From the NCBI GenBank assembly GCA_020724025.1, contig DYHU01000077.1:1-7645 (forward strand): a stretch of DNA of 7,645 bases, in the 5' to 3' direction. Origin of the DNA: Syntrophorhabdus sp. GTDB taxonomy: Bacteria; Desulfobacterota; BSN033; UBA1163. This document shows positions 1-6,088 of the stretch, in pieces; position 1 is the first letter of the stretch; every line of letters begins with the position of its first letter. The notes under the pieces were generated by a model. It was not told the origin of the DNA. It made no database searches and saw only the letters and a program-made list of their open reading frames with translations. The position numbers and the translations under genes are program-made.

Positions 1-1767
1 ACCATCCTCTATGTGGGGAAGGCGGGGAATATCAGGTACCGCGTGAGTTCGTATTTCCAGAGGGTTGGGGAGAAAGATGCAAAGACTCTCGCATTGTTGG
101 AAAAGGTGGCAGACGTCGAGACGATCGTTACCGATACGGAGAAGGAAGCCCTCATCCTTGAGGATAACCTCGTTAAGGAACATCATCCGAGATATAATGT
201 GAAATTAAGAGATGATAAGCGGTATCCCTGCTTAAGGCTCGCCATCGAAGAGGATTTTCCCACCCTCAACATTGTCAGGCGAATTAAGAAGGACCGTTCC
301 CTCTATTTCGGCCCTTATCCATCCGCCACTTCGCTGAAAGAGACGTTAAAGTTGATCCGCCGTCTCTTTCCCATACGGACCTGTCTCCATACAAAATTCT
401 CAAACCGTTTGAGGCCCTGCATCAATTATGAGATGGGCCGATGTTCGGGGCCCTGCTGCGGGAAGATCAATCCGGTTCAATACGGAGAAGTGATCCATCA
501 GGTGAGGATGTTCCTCGAAGGCAAGGACAAGGACCTCCTTGAAAACTTGAGGAAGCGAATGGCGGAGGAATCGGAACAGCTCCATTTCGAAACCGCGGCC
601 AGGATCCGGGACCAGATCAAACATATTGAACATGTGATAGAAAAGCAGAAGATCGTCTCCCGTGATTTCGTCGACCAGGACGTGATCGGGTTTCACCGCC
701 ACGACCATACGATTGTCATCCATCCCCTTTTTGTCAGGGGAGGAAAACTGCTTGGAGGCCGGGGTTTTATCTTTCCCGGTGCAGCTCTTCCTGACGAAGA
801 GGTTCTCTCCTCCTTTATTCGCCAGTATTACCATGAGGGGAAATTTATTCCTGAACAGATTCTGATTCCGAACTCGATACCCGAACAGAATTTCGCAGAG
901 CAGTGGTTGACAGAACTGAAGGGCAAAAAGGTCAGCCTCCTTGTTCCCCAGAAAGGGGAGAAAAAACGGCTCCTTCGTCTGGCCCGTGAAAATGCTGAAA
1001 GGTATCATATCACAAAGACTGAATTTGAAAAGGATCAGGAGAAACTCCTGGAAGCCCTGAAAGGGCAGCTCCATCTGTCAAAGGTTCCCCGAAGAATTGA
1101 GTCCTTCGACATTTCGAATCTTCAGGGTGGATATGCCGTCGGTTCAATGGTTTTTTTCGAAGATGGAAAGCCCACCAAAGATCGATATCGCCATTTCAAG
1201 ATCAAAACCATCGAAGGAGCGGATGATTATGGAATGATGTATGAGGTCCTCTTCCGCCGTTACCGGAGGGCTGTCGAAGAAAACAATTTCCCTGACCTGG
1301 TCTTATTAGACGGAGGGAAAGGGCAATTGAACGTGGCTCAGGAGGTATTTAAGGAACTCCGGATCAAGGGGGTTGATCTCATCAGCCTGGCGAAAGGAAA
1401 GACGTTGGAAGGTGTGGAATCACCAGGGCCGGGGAAGAGCGAGGAGAAGGTATTTCGTCCTCAGATCAAAGAGCCTTTCCGGTTTATGAGGAACTCTCCC
1501 GTTCTTCACCTCCTCGATCGCATTCGTGACGAGGCCCACCGCTTTGCCATCACCTATCATAAGAAGGTGAGAAAGAGAGAGACCATCCGATCCATCCTGA
1601 AAGAGATCCCAGGGATAGGAATGTCCCGGCAGAGGGAGTTATTAAAATATTTTGGCGGCGTTGATAAGATTAAAAGCGCCCCCATGGATGAGCTGATCAA
1701 AGCTCCCAAAATGACTTCGAAATCGGCCCAATCCGTCTATGATTTCTTTCATCCCAACCGGAAATAA
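1..1767 (+). CDS. uvrC: UvrABC system protein C (excinuclease subunit C), 5'-truncated by window edge
   Basis: UvrC makes both incisions around bulky DNA lesions in nucleotide excision repair, recruited by UvrB on DNA. The reading frame is open from base 1, so the GTG at 13 is an internal valine; by comparison with E. coli UvrC about 30 N-terminal residues lie outside. In order: the GIY-YIG nuclease domain (LYVGK at bases 7-21, then the EALILEDNLVK metal-binding segment near 145-180); a cysteine cluster with codons at 382, 418, 442 and 454, spaced C-X11-C-X7-C-X3-C as in the iron-sulfur site of UvrC; a UVR/UvrB-binding coiled segment (about 535-650); the RNase H-like endonuclease domain with the Asp-Asp-His triad at codons 1108, 1309 and 1537; and a C-terminal helix-hairpin-helix pair with IPGIG (from about 1605). 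All catalytic features are present. It seems unrelated in function to the downstream transport genes. Confidence 0.97.
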   Translation, partial: TILYVGKAGNIRYRVSSYFQRVGEKDAKTLALLEKVADVETIVTDTEKEALILEDNLVKEHHPRYNVKLRDDKRYPCLRLAIEEDFPTLNIVRRIKKDRSLYFGPYPSATSLKETLKLIRRLFPIRTCLHTKFSNRLRPCINYEMGRCSGPCCGKINPVQYGEVIHQVRMFLEGKDKDLLENLRKRMAEESEQLHFETAARIRDQIKHIEHVIEKQKIVSRDFVDQDVIGFHRHDHTIVIHPLFVRGGKLLGGRGFIFPGAALPDEEVLSSFIRQYYHEGKFIPEQILIPNSIPEQNFAEQWLTELKGKKVSLLVPQKGEKKRLLRLARENAERYHITKTEFEKDQEKLLEALKGQLHLSKVPRRIESFDISNLQGGYAVGSMVFFEDGKPTKDRYRHFKIKTIEGADDYGMMYEVLFRRYRRAVEENNFPDLVLLDGGKGQLNVAQEVFKELRIKGVDLISLAKGKTLEGVESPGPGKSEEKVFRPQIKEPFRFMRNSPVLHLLDRIRDEAHRFAITYHKKVRKRETIRSILKEIPGIGMSRQRELLKYFGGVDKIKSAPMDELIKAPKMTSKSAQSVYDFFHPNRK

Positions 1768-1772
1768 ATCGC

Positions 1773-1812
1773 TTGACTTCTTTTAGTTTTTAGTGAAAAA
1801 ATGGGATAAATT
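1773..1812 (+). promoter_or_regulatory. possible weak promoter region upstream of ugpB
   Basis: A TTGACT hexamer at 1773-1778 resembles a sigma-70 -35 box, but no convincing -10 lies 16-18 bases downstream (that stretch is A-rich). An alternative pairing is TTTAGT (1782-1787) with GATAAA (1805-1810) at 17 bases, which matches consensus poorly. Two exact tandem copies of TTTTAGT occupy 1781-1794. No recognisable Pho box (CTGTCAT repeats with 11-base periodicity) is seen, although E. coli ugp is PhoB-controlled. The whole uvrC-ugpB gap is only 85 bases and shows no terminator for uvrC, so readthrough from uvrC is also possible. Confidence 0.2.
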
Positions 1813-1840
1813 TAAGCAAAGACATATTCCAAATTCAATA

Positions 1841-1846
1841 GGAGGT
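1841..1846 (+). promoter_or_regulatory. ribosome binding site of ugpB
   Basis: GGAGGT sits six bases upstream of the ATG at 1853. It decides the start: the upstream in-frame GTG at 1793 would add 20 polar residues in front of a textbook signal peptide and has no such site. This is the strongest Shine-Dalgarno sequence in the window, as expected for an abundant periplasmic binding protein. Confidence 0.88.
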
Positions 1847-1852
1847 GTCAGG

Positions 1853-3160
1853 ATGAAGACGAAGATTTTTGGGATGATTATTTTGTTGGCGATTGTGGTT
1901 CTCCTTCCTACGGGAGCGCTGGCTAAAACGGAAATCCAGTGGTGGCACGCCATGACAGGTTTTTTGGGTGAAAAAGTCAACGAGATCACTCAAAAATTTA
2001 ACGCCAGCCAGACAGAGTTTGAGGTCAAAGCGGTTCATAAAGGGACTTATACGGAAACCCTGACCGCCGGGATTGCCGCCTATCGGGCTAAGAACCCGCC
2101 TCACATTTTACAGGTCTTTGAGGTGGGGACGCAGACCATGCTCTCTTCCGGAGCCATCTACCCGGTTTATCAGTTGATGAAAGATCAAGGCATCAAGATC
2201 GATTGGGCTGATTTCATTAGCATTGTAAGGTCTTATTACTCAAAGGATGGAAATCTCTATTCCATGCCTTTCAATTCATCGACCGCTATCCTTTATTATA
2301 ACAAAAGTATCTTTCAGAAAGCTGGCCTGGATCCCAACAAGCCGCCCACCACGTTTGATGAGATTGGAAAAATGTCTAAAGCGGCCGTTTCTTCAGGAGC
2401 CACCAAAATTGGTTTCACGACGGCTTGGCCCTCGTGGACTCTTGTCGAGAATATGCATGCATGGCATGACCAGCCCTTTGCCGATCAGGAGAATGGTTTT
2501 GCCGCCTTGGCAACCCAGCTAAAAATCAATGGCGCATTTGGAGTCAAACTCTGGGATCTTCTTGCACGGTGGCAGAAAGAAGGGATTTACACTTACTCGG
2601 GCCGAGGAAATAAAGGGGATCAGCCCATCATCAATGGAGAAGCGGCCATTGGACTTGCTTCGACCGCCCTGGTTGGAACTTTAACCAAGACCGCCAAGTT
2701 CGAATGGGGCACAGGAAATCTCCCAAAACTGGCCGGATTTCCCCAGGGAAACTCCATCATTGGGGGGGCGACCCTCTGGGTGATGAAAGGTCATAAACCG
2801 GAAGAATATAAGGCCGTAGCCAAATTCTTTGAATTTCTGGGCAAGACGGACCAACAGGCATGGTGGCATTCCATAACGGGTTATGTCCCCATCAGTAATT
2901 CCGCTCTGAAGTCCCTTCAGGCTACCGATCATTTCAAGAAGAATCCCCACCTTTGGACCGCCTTCGGTCAAATCACAAGTGGAAAGACAACGGCCAACAG
3001 CCAGGGCATCCGTCTGGGTAATCTGGTGGCGATCCGCGATGCTATTGAAGAAGAACTGGAAAATGTAGTCGGAGGAAAGAAGACGGCGAAACAGGGGCTC
3101 GATGATGCAGTGAAAAAGGGCGATGGATTCCTAAAGGAGTTCGCCGCCCTGTATAAATAG
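1853..3160 (+). CDS. ugpB: sn-glycerol-3-phosphate ABC transporter, periplasmic substrate-binding protein
   Basis: A 435-residue family 1 extracellular solute-binding protein that captures glycerol-3-phosphate (and possibly glycerophosphodiesters) in the periplasm and delivers it to UgpA/UgpE. Residues 1-24 form a Sec signal peptide (MKTK, hydrophobic core, ALA cleavage before Lys25). Similarity to E. coli UgpB runs end to end, e.g. ILQVFEVGT, PFNSSTAILYYNK, IIGGATLWVM and IRLGN. Positions matching the E. coli ligand contacts are kept: Tyr66 (Tyr42 in the mature E. coli numbering), Glu90 (Glu66), Ser143 (Ser121), Trp192 (Trp169), Tyr344 (Tyr346) and Arg387 (Arg397). The Trp matters because mycobacterial UgpB, which prefers glycerophosphocholine, lacks it. 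The E. coli numbers are from memory of the published structure. It is first in the operon and is followed by a hairpin that may limit downstream transcription. Confidence 0.95.
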   Translation: MKTKIFGMIILLAIVVLLPTGALAKTEIQWWHAMTGFLGEKVNEITQKFNASQTEFEVKAVHKGTYTETLTAGIAAYRAKNPPHILQVFEVGTQTMLSSGAIYPVYQLMKDQGIKIDWADFISIVRSYYSKDGNLYSMPFNSSTAILYYNKSIFQKAGLDPNKPPTTFDEIGKMSKAAVSSGATKIGFTTAWPSWTLVENMHAWHDQPFADQENGFAALATQLKINGAFGVKLWDLLARWQKEGIYTYSGRGNKGDQPIINGEAAIGLASTALVGTLTKTAKFEWGTGNLPKLAGFPQGNSIIGGATLWVMKGHKPEEYKAVAKFFEFLGKTDQQAWWHSITGYVPISNSALKSLQATDHFKKNPHLWTAFGQITSGKTTANSQGIRLGNLVAIRDAIEEELENVVGGKKTAKQGLDDAVKKGDGFLKEFAALYK

Positions 3161-3178
3161 GTTTTACTGTATATTGAA

Positions 3179-3211
3179 GAGGGAGGATGACTCTTTCCTC
3201 CCTCGATTTTT
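3179..3211 (+). terminator. intrinsic terminator-like hairpin between ugpB and ugpA
   Basis: A perfect 9-bp stem pairs 3179-3187 (GAGGGAGGA) with 3196-3204 (TCCTCCCTC) across an 8-base loop, followed after two bases by TTTTT at 3207-3211. It starts 18 bases after the ugpB stop codon. As no other clear promoter for ugpA is visible, it probably acts as a partial terminator or as an mRNA-stabilising 3' hairpin that keeps the binding protein in excess over the membrane subunits, a common arrangement in ABC transporter operons. Confidence 0.8.
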
Positions 3212-3278
3212 AGTTAGGAAATGAAGGTTTTGTCCTACGGTAGCGGTGGGGATGCCCGTATCGTTATGACGATGAACG

Positions 3279-3407
3279 ATGAACCAAACCCATTGGAACG
3301 ATGGAATGGTGGAATAGTGGAATAATGGGTTAGAAGAAAGGTTTTTTTGGTTTTGCCCAGTATTCCATTATTCCAATCTTCCATTATTCCGAAATTTCGT
3401 TGTTCAT
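3279..3407. repeat. imperfect palindromic repeat made of 8-base TGGAATRR units
   Basis: The left arm 3294-3325 consists of four consecutive 8-mers (TGGAACGA, TGGAATGG, TGGAATAG, TGGAATAA) followed by TGGG. The right arm 3356-3391 carries the complementary array (GTATTCCA, TTATTCCA, ATCTTCCA, TTATTCCG). Aligning 3295-3329 against the reverse complement of 3356-3390 gives 28 of 35 identical positions, enclosing a 26-base loop with a T-rich core. An outer ATGAAC (3279-3284) is mirrored by GTTCAT (3402-3407), which may mark the ends of a roughly 129-bp element. No open reading frame is inside. No target-site duplication is obvious. The right end lies three bases before the ugpA start codon. It is probably a dispersed non-autonomous repeat; on RNA it would form a long stem-loop. 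Confidence 0.7.
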
Positions 3408-3410
3408 TTT

Positions 3411-4292
3411 ATGAAAAAATCGATTTTCAAAAACAGATGGCTTCCCTATCTTCTCATTTCCCCCCAGCTCGTGATTGTGCTCGTCTTTTTTTTCTGGCCA
3501 TCCTTTGAATCCCTGCGTCTTTCCGTATTCAAAGTCTCTCCTTTTGGAGATCGGCAGATTTTCGTAGGTTTGGAGAATTTCAGCCGGCTCCTTATCTCTC
3601 CGGAATATCACCGCAGCATTTTTCATTCGTTTGTCTTCTCAGGGGGGGTCACTTTTTTAGGGCTGGCTCTTTCTCTCTTCATCGCTGCCCTCGCCAATCA
3701 GAAAATCCGGGGCCTTCGGTTCTATCGGACAGCCGTTCTCTGGACGTACGGAATTGCTCCTCCCGTGTCTGGAATCCTTTGGCTCTTTATTTTCCATCCC
3801 TCCTACGGATTCCTCCCTTACCTTCTTTCCATGGTGACCACTTATGAGTTTAACTGGCTCCTGAAAGGCTGGGTGGCCATTTTACTGGTGATCTTCGCTG
3901 CCACCTGGGCCCATCTCGGCTATAACGTTGCTTTCTTTCTTGCGGGGCTTCAGACCATCCCCAAATCCGTCATGGATGCGGCAAAAGTGGACGGGGCAAG
4001 TGGGTTCAGTCTTTTCCGCTGGGTCACTTTTCCGCTTTTATCGCCGGTCACTTTTTTCCTTTTTATCATGAATATGGTCTTTTCTTTCTTCGAAACCTTC
4101 GGGATCATCCATGCGGTCACCCAGGGAGGCCCCGGGGATGCAACCACGATCATGGTCTATAAAACTTACTTAGATGGGTTTGTCCATATGAGGATGGGCC
4201 TTTCGGCCGCGCAATCCGTTATTTTGATGGCTCTCGTCATTTCCCTGACTGTGCTTCAATTCCGCTATACGGAGAGGAAGGTTTATTATTGA
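3411..4292 (+). CDS. ugpA: sn-glycerol-3-phosphate ABC transporter, permease subunit UgpA
   Basis: One of the two inner-membrane permease subunits of the glycerol-3-phosphate importer. The 293-residue length and end-to-end similarity match E. coli UgpA (NRWLPYLLISPQL at the N-terminus, AAQSV near the C-terminus, ending FRYTERKVYY). Six hydrophobic segments are seen, near residues 11-30, 72-95, 107-128, 153-180, 205-230 and 262-284. The cytoplasmic EAA loop that docks the ATPase is at about 181-212, with Asp189-Ala-Ala and Gly195. The ATG at 3411 fits the family N-terminus, but the preceding 20 bases contain no Shine-Dalgarno sequence and instead hold the end of a palindromic repeat. The stop codon overlaps the ATG of ugpE by one base, so the two permeases are likely translationally coupled. 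The specificity call rests on similarity to UgpA and on the adjacent UgpB. Confidence 0.94.
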   Translation: MKKSIFKNRWLPYLLISPQLVIVLVFFFWPSFESLRLSVFKVSPFGDRQIFVGLENFSRLLISPEYHRSIFHSFVFSGGVTFLGLALSLFIAALANQKIRGLRFYRTAVLWTYGIAPPVSGILWLFIFHPSYGFLPYLLSMVTTYEFNWLLKGWVAILLVIFAATWAHLGYNVAFFLAGLQTIPKSVMDAAKVDGASGFSLFRWVTFPLLSPVTFFLFIMNMVFSFFETFGIIHAVTQGGPGDATTIMVYKTYLDGFVHMRMGLSAAQSVILMALVISLTVLQFRYTERKVYY

Positions 4293-5146
4293 TGAGCGGC
4301 GCTGTTTTGAACCGTCATACAAGATCCGAAAGAGATTGGAAAAAGCTAATCGTCCATCTTCTGCTCATCCTCTCGGTCTGTTTGATCGGGTTTCCCCTCT
4401 ATTATGGGTTTGTCATCAGCACCCAGAGCATGGAGGAATCGATTCAGAAACCCCAAAAGCTGCTGCCTTCCGGTTATTTGTTGGAGAATTATAAGAAGGT
4501 ATGGAACCGCACCAATATGGGACGGCTTCTCCTGAACAGTTCCATTGTGGCTCTGGTCGTCAGCCTGGGGAAGATCGCCATCTCGATTCTCTCGGCTTTC
4601 GCCATTGTCTACTTCAATTTCCGGGGAAAACAATTGGCCTTCTGGGCAATTTTTATCACCTTAATGCTACCCGTGCCGGTCCGGATCATCTCAACGTATC
4701 AGGTGGTCACGTCATTAGGCTGGGTGGATACCTATGCGGGGCTGACGATTCCTTTGATTGCCTCGGCCACAGCGACCTTTCTCTTCCGGCAGTTTTACCT
4801 GACGATTCCTGATGAGCTGGTCGATGCCGCAAAAATCGATGGATCCGGTCCCCTTCGGTTTCTCTGGTCGATTCTGCTTCCGAACTCCGGAGCCAATATG
4901 GCCGCACTCTTTGTCGTCATGTTCATCTATGGCTGGAATCAGTATTTGTGGCCCCTCATGATCACCAATTCGGATAAGATGAAGGTGGTCGTGGTGGGGA
5001 TCGCATCGACCGTTCCCGTGGGGACCCAGCTCCCGGAGTGGAACCTTGTCATGGCGGCGGCCATGATGGCACTTCTTCCTCCTGTCCTGGTGGTTATTTT
5101 GATGCAGCGCTGGTTTGTGCATGGACTGATCGAAAGTGAGAAGTGA
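4292..5146 (+). CDS. ugpE: sn-glycerol-3-phosphate ABC transporter, permease subunit UgpE
   Basis: The second permease subunit (284 residues), pairing with UgpA in the inner membrane. It resembles E. coli UgpE throughout: LLNSSIVALVVSLGKI, LSAFAIVYFNF, FITLMLPVPVRI, YAGLTIPLIASATATFLFRQF, FIYGWNQYLWPL, and a C-terminus ending in SEK. Hydrophobic segments lie near residues 20-43, 79-107, 114-130, 147-166, 201-221 and 251-271. The EAA loop is at 173-197 with Asp178-Ala-Ala and Gly184. The ATG at 4292 is chosen over the TTG at 4289 because it forms a TGATG junction with the ugpA stop; a GGAGAGG/AGGAAGG stretch at 4271-4281 is a plausible ribosome binding site about 10 bases upstream. The stop overlaps the next gene by four bases. 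In E. coli ugpC follows here; in this genome it does not. Confidence 0.94.
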   Translation: MSGAVLNRHTRSERDWKKLIVHLLLILSVCLIGFPLYYGFVISTQSMEESIQKPQKLLPSGYLLENYKKVWNRTNMGRLLLNSSIVALVVSLGKIAISILSAFAIVYFNFRGKQLAFWAIFITLMLPVPVRIISTYQVVTSLGWVDTYAGLTIPLIASATATFLFRQFYLTIPDELVDAAKIDGSGPLRFLWSILLPNSGANMAALFVVMFIYGWNQYLWPLMITNSDKMKVVVVGIASTVPVGTQLPEWNLVMAAAMMALLPPVLVVILMQRWFVHGLIESEK

Positions 5147-6015
5147 GGCCGGTTGGGAACCCTCCGATACGGATGCAGATTCTCCTTCTCCTGATGGCGC
5201 TGGGGATGGGTGGAGTGGCAGGTTGTACAATGCATAGAGCAGAACCCGTAAAAACCATGCTCCCGCCCGGAAGGTTTCCAGTCATGGTCATCGCCCACAG
5301 GGGTTTTTCCGGAAGCGCTCCGGAAAATACGATGATCGCCTTTAAAAGGGGGATGGAAGCGGGCAGCGATATGATCGAACTCGATGTCCGCCTCTCTAAG
5401 GATGGAGAGGTCGTTGTGATTCACGATGAAACCCTGGAGAGAACCACCAGTGGGAAGGGGAGGGTGATCGATCTGACTCTGGATGAGTTGAACCAGTTGG
5501 ACGCCGGCTCGAAATTTCATTCCTCCTTCTCAGGAGAACGGATTCCAGCCCTCCGGGAGGTGTTGGAAATGGCCAAGCGGAAAGTCCTGGTCAATATTGA
5601 ATTGAAGAAGGGAGATTATGGCAGATGGACCATCTTCGATCTCGCCGACCGCACACTTCGAGAAGTGGAGAATGCTGGGATGGTTGACCAGGTGCTTTTT
5701 TCATCCTTTGATCCAATAGCCCTTGAAAGGGTATTGAAGAAGAACCCAACCGTAGCAGTTGCTTATCTCTACAACAGGCCCTGGAATTTTCCTCGGGAAG
5801 TGACCGATGGACAGCCTTTCTTCACCCTGAACTGTCGAAAATCGGTTTTGACCTCGAAGAACATCTCCCAGGCCCATCAGGAGGGAATCCGTGTGGGTGT
5901 CTATACCCTTAACACGGAAGAAGAAATGGAAAGATTCATTGACCTGAAGGTGTATGCCATTATCACGGATTACCCGGACCGGCTCATTAAAATTCTTCAA
6001 AAAAGATACCGGTAA
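5143..6015 (+). CDS. ugpQ: glycerophosphodiester phosphodiesterase with lipoprotein signal (UgpQ/GlpQ-like)
   Basis: Hydrolyses glycerophosphodiesters to sn-glycerol-3-phosphate plus an alcohol. The 290-residue product has the GDPD TIM-barrel signature: AHRG with catalytic His52, ENT at 61-63, Glu79/Asp81 in IELDV, the second catalytic His94 in VIHDE, Glu153 in NIELK, and the closing YAIITDYPD. The N-terminus carries a hydrophobic stretch (residues 12-26) ending in the lipobox VAGC with Cys28. The residue after Cys is Thr, not Asp, so outer-membrane sorting is predicted if Lol rules apply. The GTG at 5143 gives a four-base GTGA overlap with ugpE and two arginines ahead of the core; an ATG at 5173 would leave no basic n-region. 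E. coli UgpQ is cytosolic and about 247 residues, so by location this one behaves more like periplasmic GlpQ. The symbol reflects operon position and catalytic family only. Confidence 0.88.
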   Translation: MRPVGNPPIRMQILLLLMALGMGGVAGCTMHRAEPVKTMLPPGRFPVMVIAHRGFSGSAPENTMIAFKRGMEAGSDMIELDVRLSKDGEVVVIHDETLERTTSGKGRVIDLTLDELNQLDAGSKFHSSFSGERIPALREVLEMAKRKVLVNIELKKGDYGRWTIFDLADRTLREVENAGMVDQVLFSSFDPIALERVLKKNPTVAVAYLYNRPWNFPREVTDGQPFFTLNCRKSVLTSKNISQAHQEGIRVGVYTLNTEEEMERFIDLKVYAIITDYPDRLIKILQKRYR

Positions 6016-6085
6016 ACCCCGTTAGAAATTCCAGTCCCGCCATAGCGGGACTTGAAAACAAGCGGGGGATTATTTCTAACGGGGT
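6016..6085. repeat. 70-bp palindromic element with 14-bp terminal inverted repeats (MITE/REP-like)
   Basis: Perfect inverted ends ACCCCGTTAGAAAT (6016-6029) and ATTTCTAACGGGGT (6072-6085) enclose a second hairpin, AGTCCCGC (6033-6040) / GCGGGACT (6045-6052) with a CATA loop, and a further GCGGGGG run at 6062-6068 that could pair alternatively with CCCGC at 6036-6040. Taking CCCCG...CGGGG (6017-6084) as the element, it is flanked on both sides by TAAA (6013-6016 and 6085-6088), as a target-site duplication would be. It fills the whole gap between the ugpQ stop codon and the kinase start. It has no coding capacity and lacks a T-tract, so I do not call it a terminator. Confidence 0.8.
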
Positions 6086-6088
6086 AAA

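Noticed and set aside
400..1074. 224-codon open frame on the minus strand inside uvrC
   Set aside because: It is fully antisense to a well-conserved uvrC, has no recognisable motif and no convincing ribosome site; it is a codon-usage shadow.
1781..1794. Tandem TTTTAGT copies as a Pho box
   Set aside because: The units do not match CTGTCAT and abut with 7-base rather than 11-base periodicity; probably chance in a T-rich spacer.
1793..1852. Longer ugpB start at GTG 1793
   Set aside because: It would place 20 polar residues before a standard signal peptide, while ATG 1853 has GGAGGT six bases upstream.
3294..3391. CRISPR-like array
   Set aside because: Units are 8 bases, directly abutting and arranged as a palindrome, with no spacers of CRISPR length and no cas genes in the window.
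4939..5520. 193-codon minus-strand open frame across the ugpE/ugpQ junction
   Set aside because: It lies antisense to two clear genes and its translation looks compositionally random (rich in His, Arg and Pro).
6033..6052. Inner hairpin of the 6016-6085 element as an intrinsic terminator
   Set aside because: The stem is followed by TGAAAACAAG, not by a T-tract, and the gene order suggests continued transcription.
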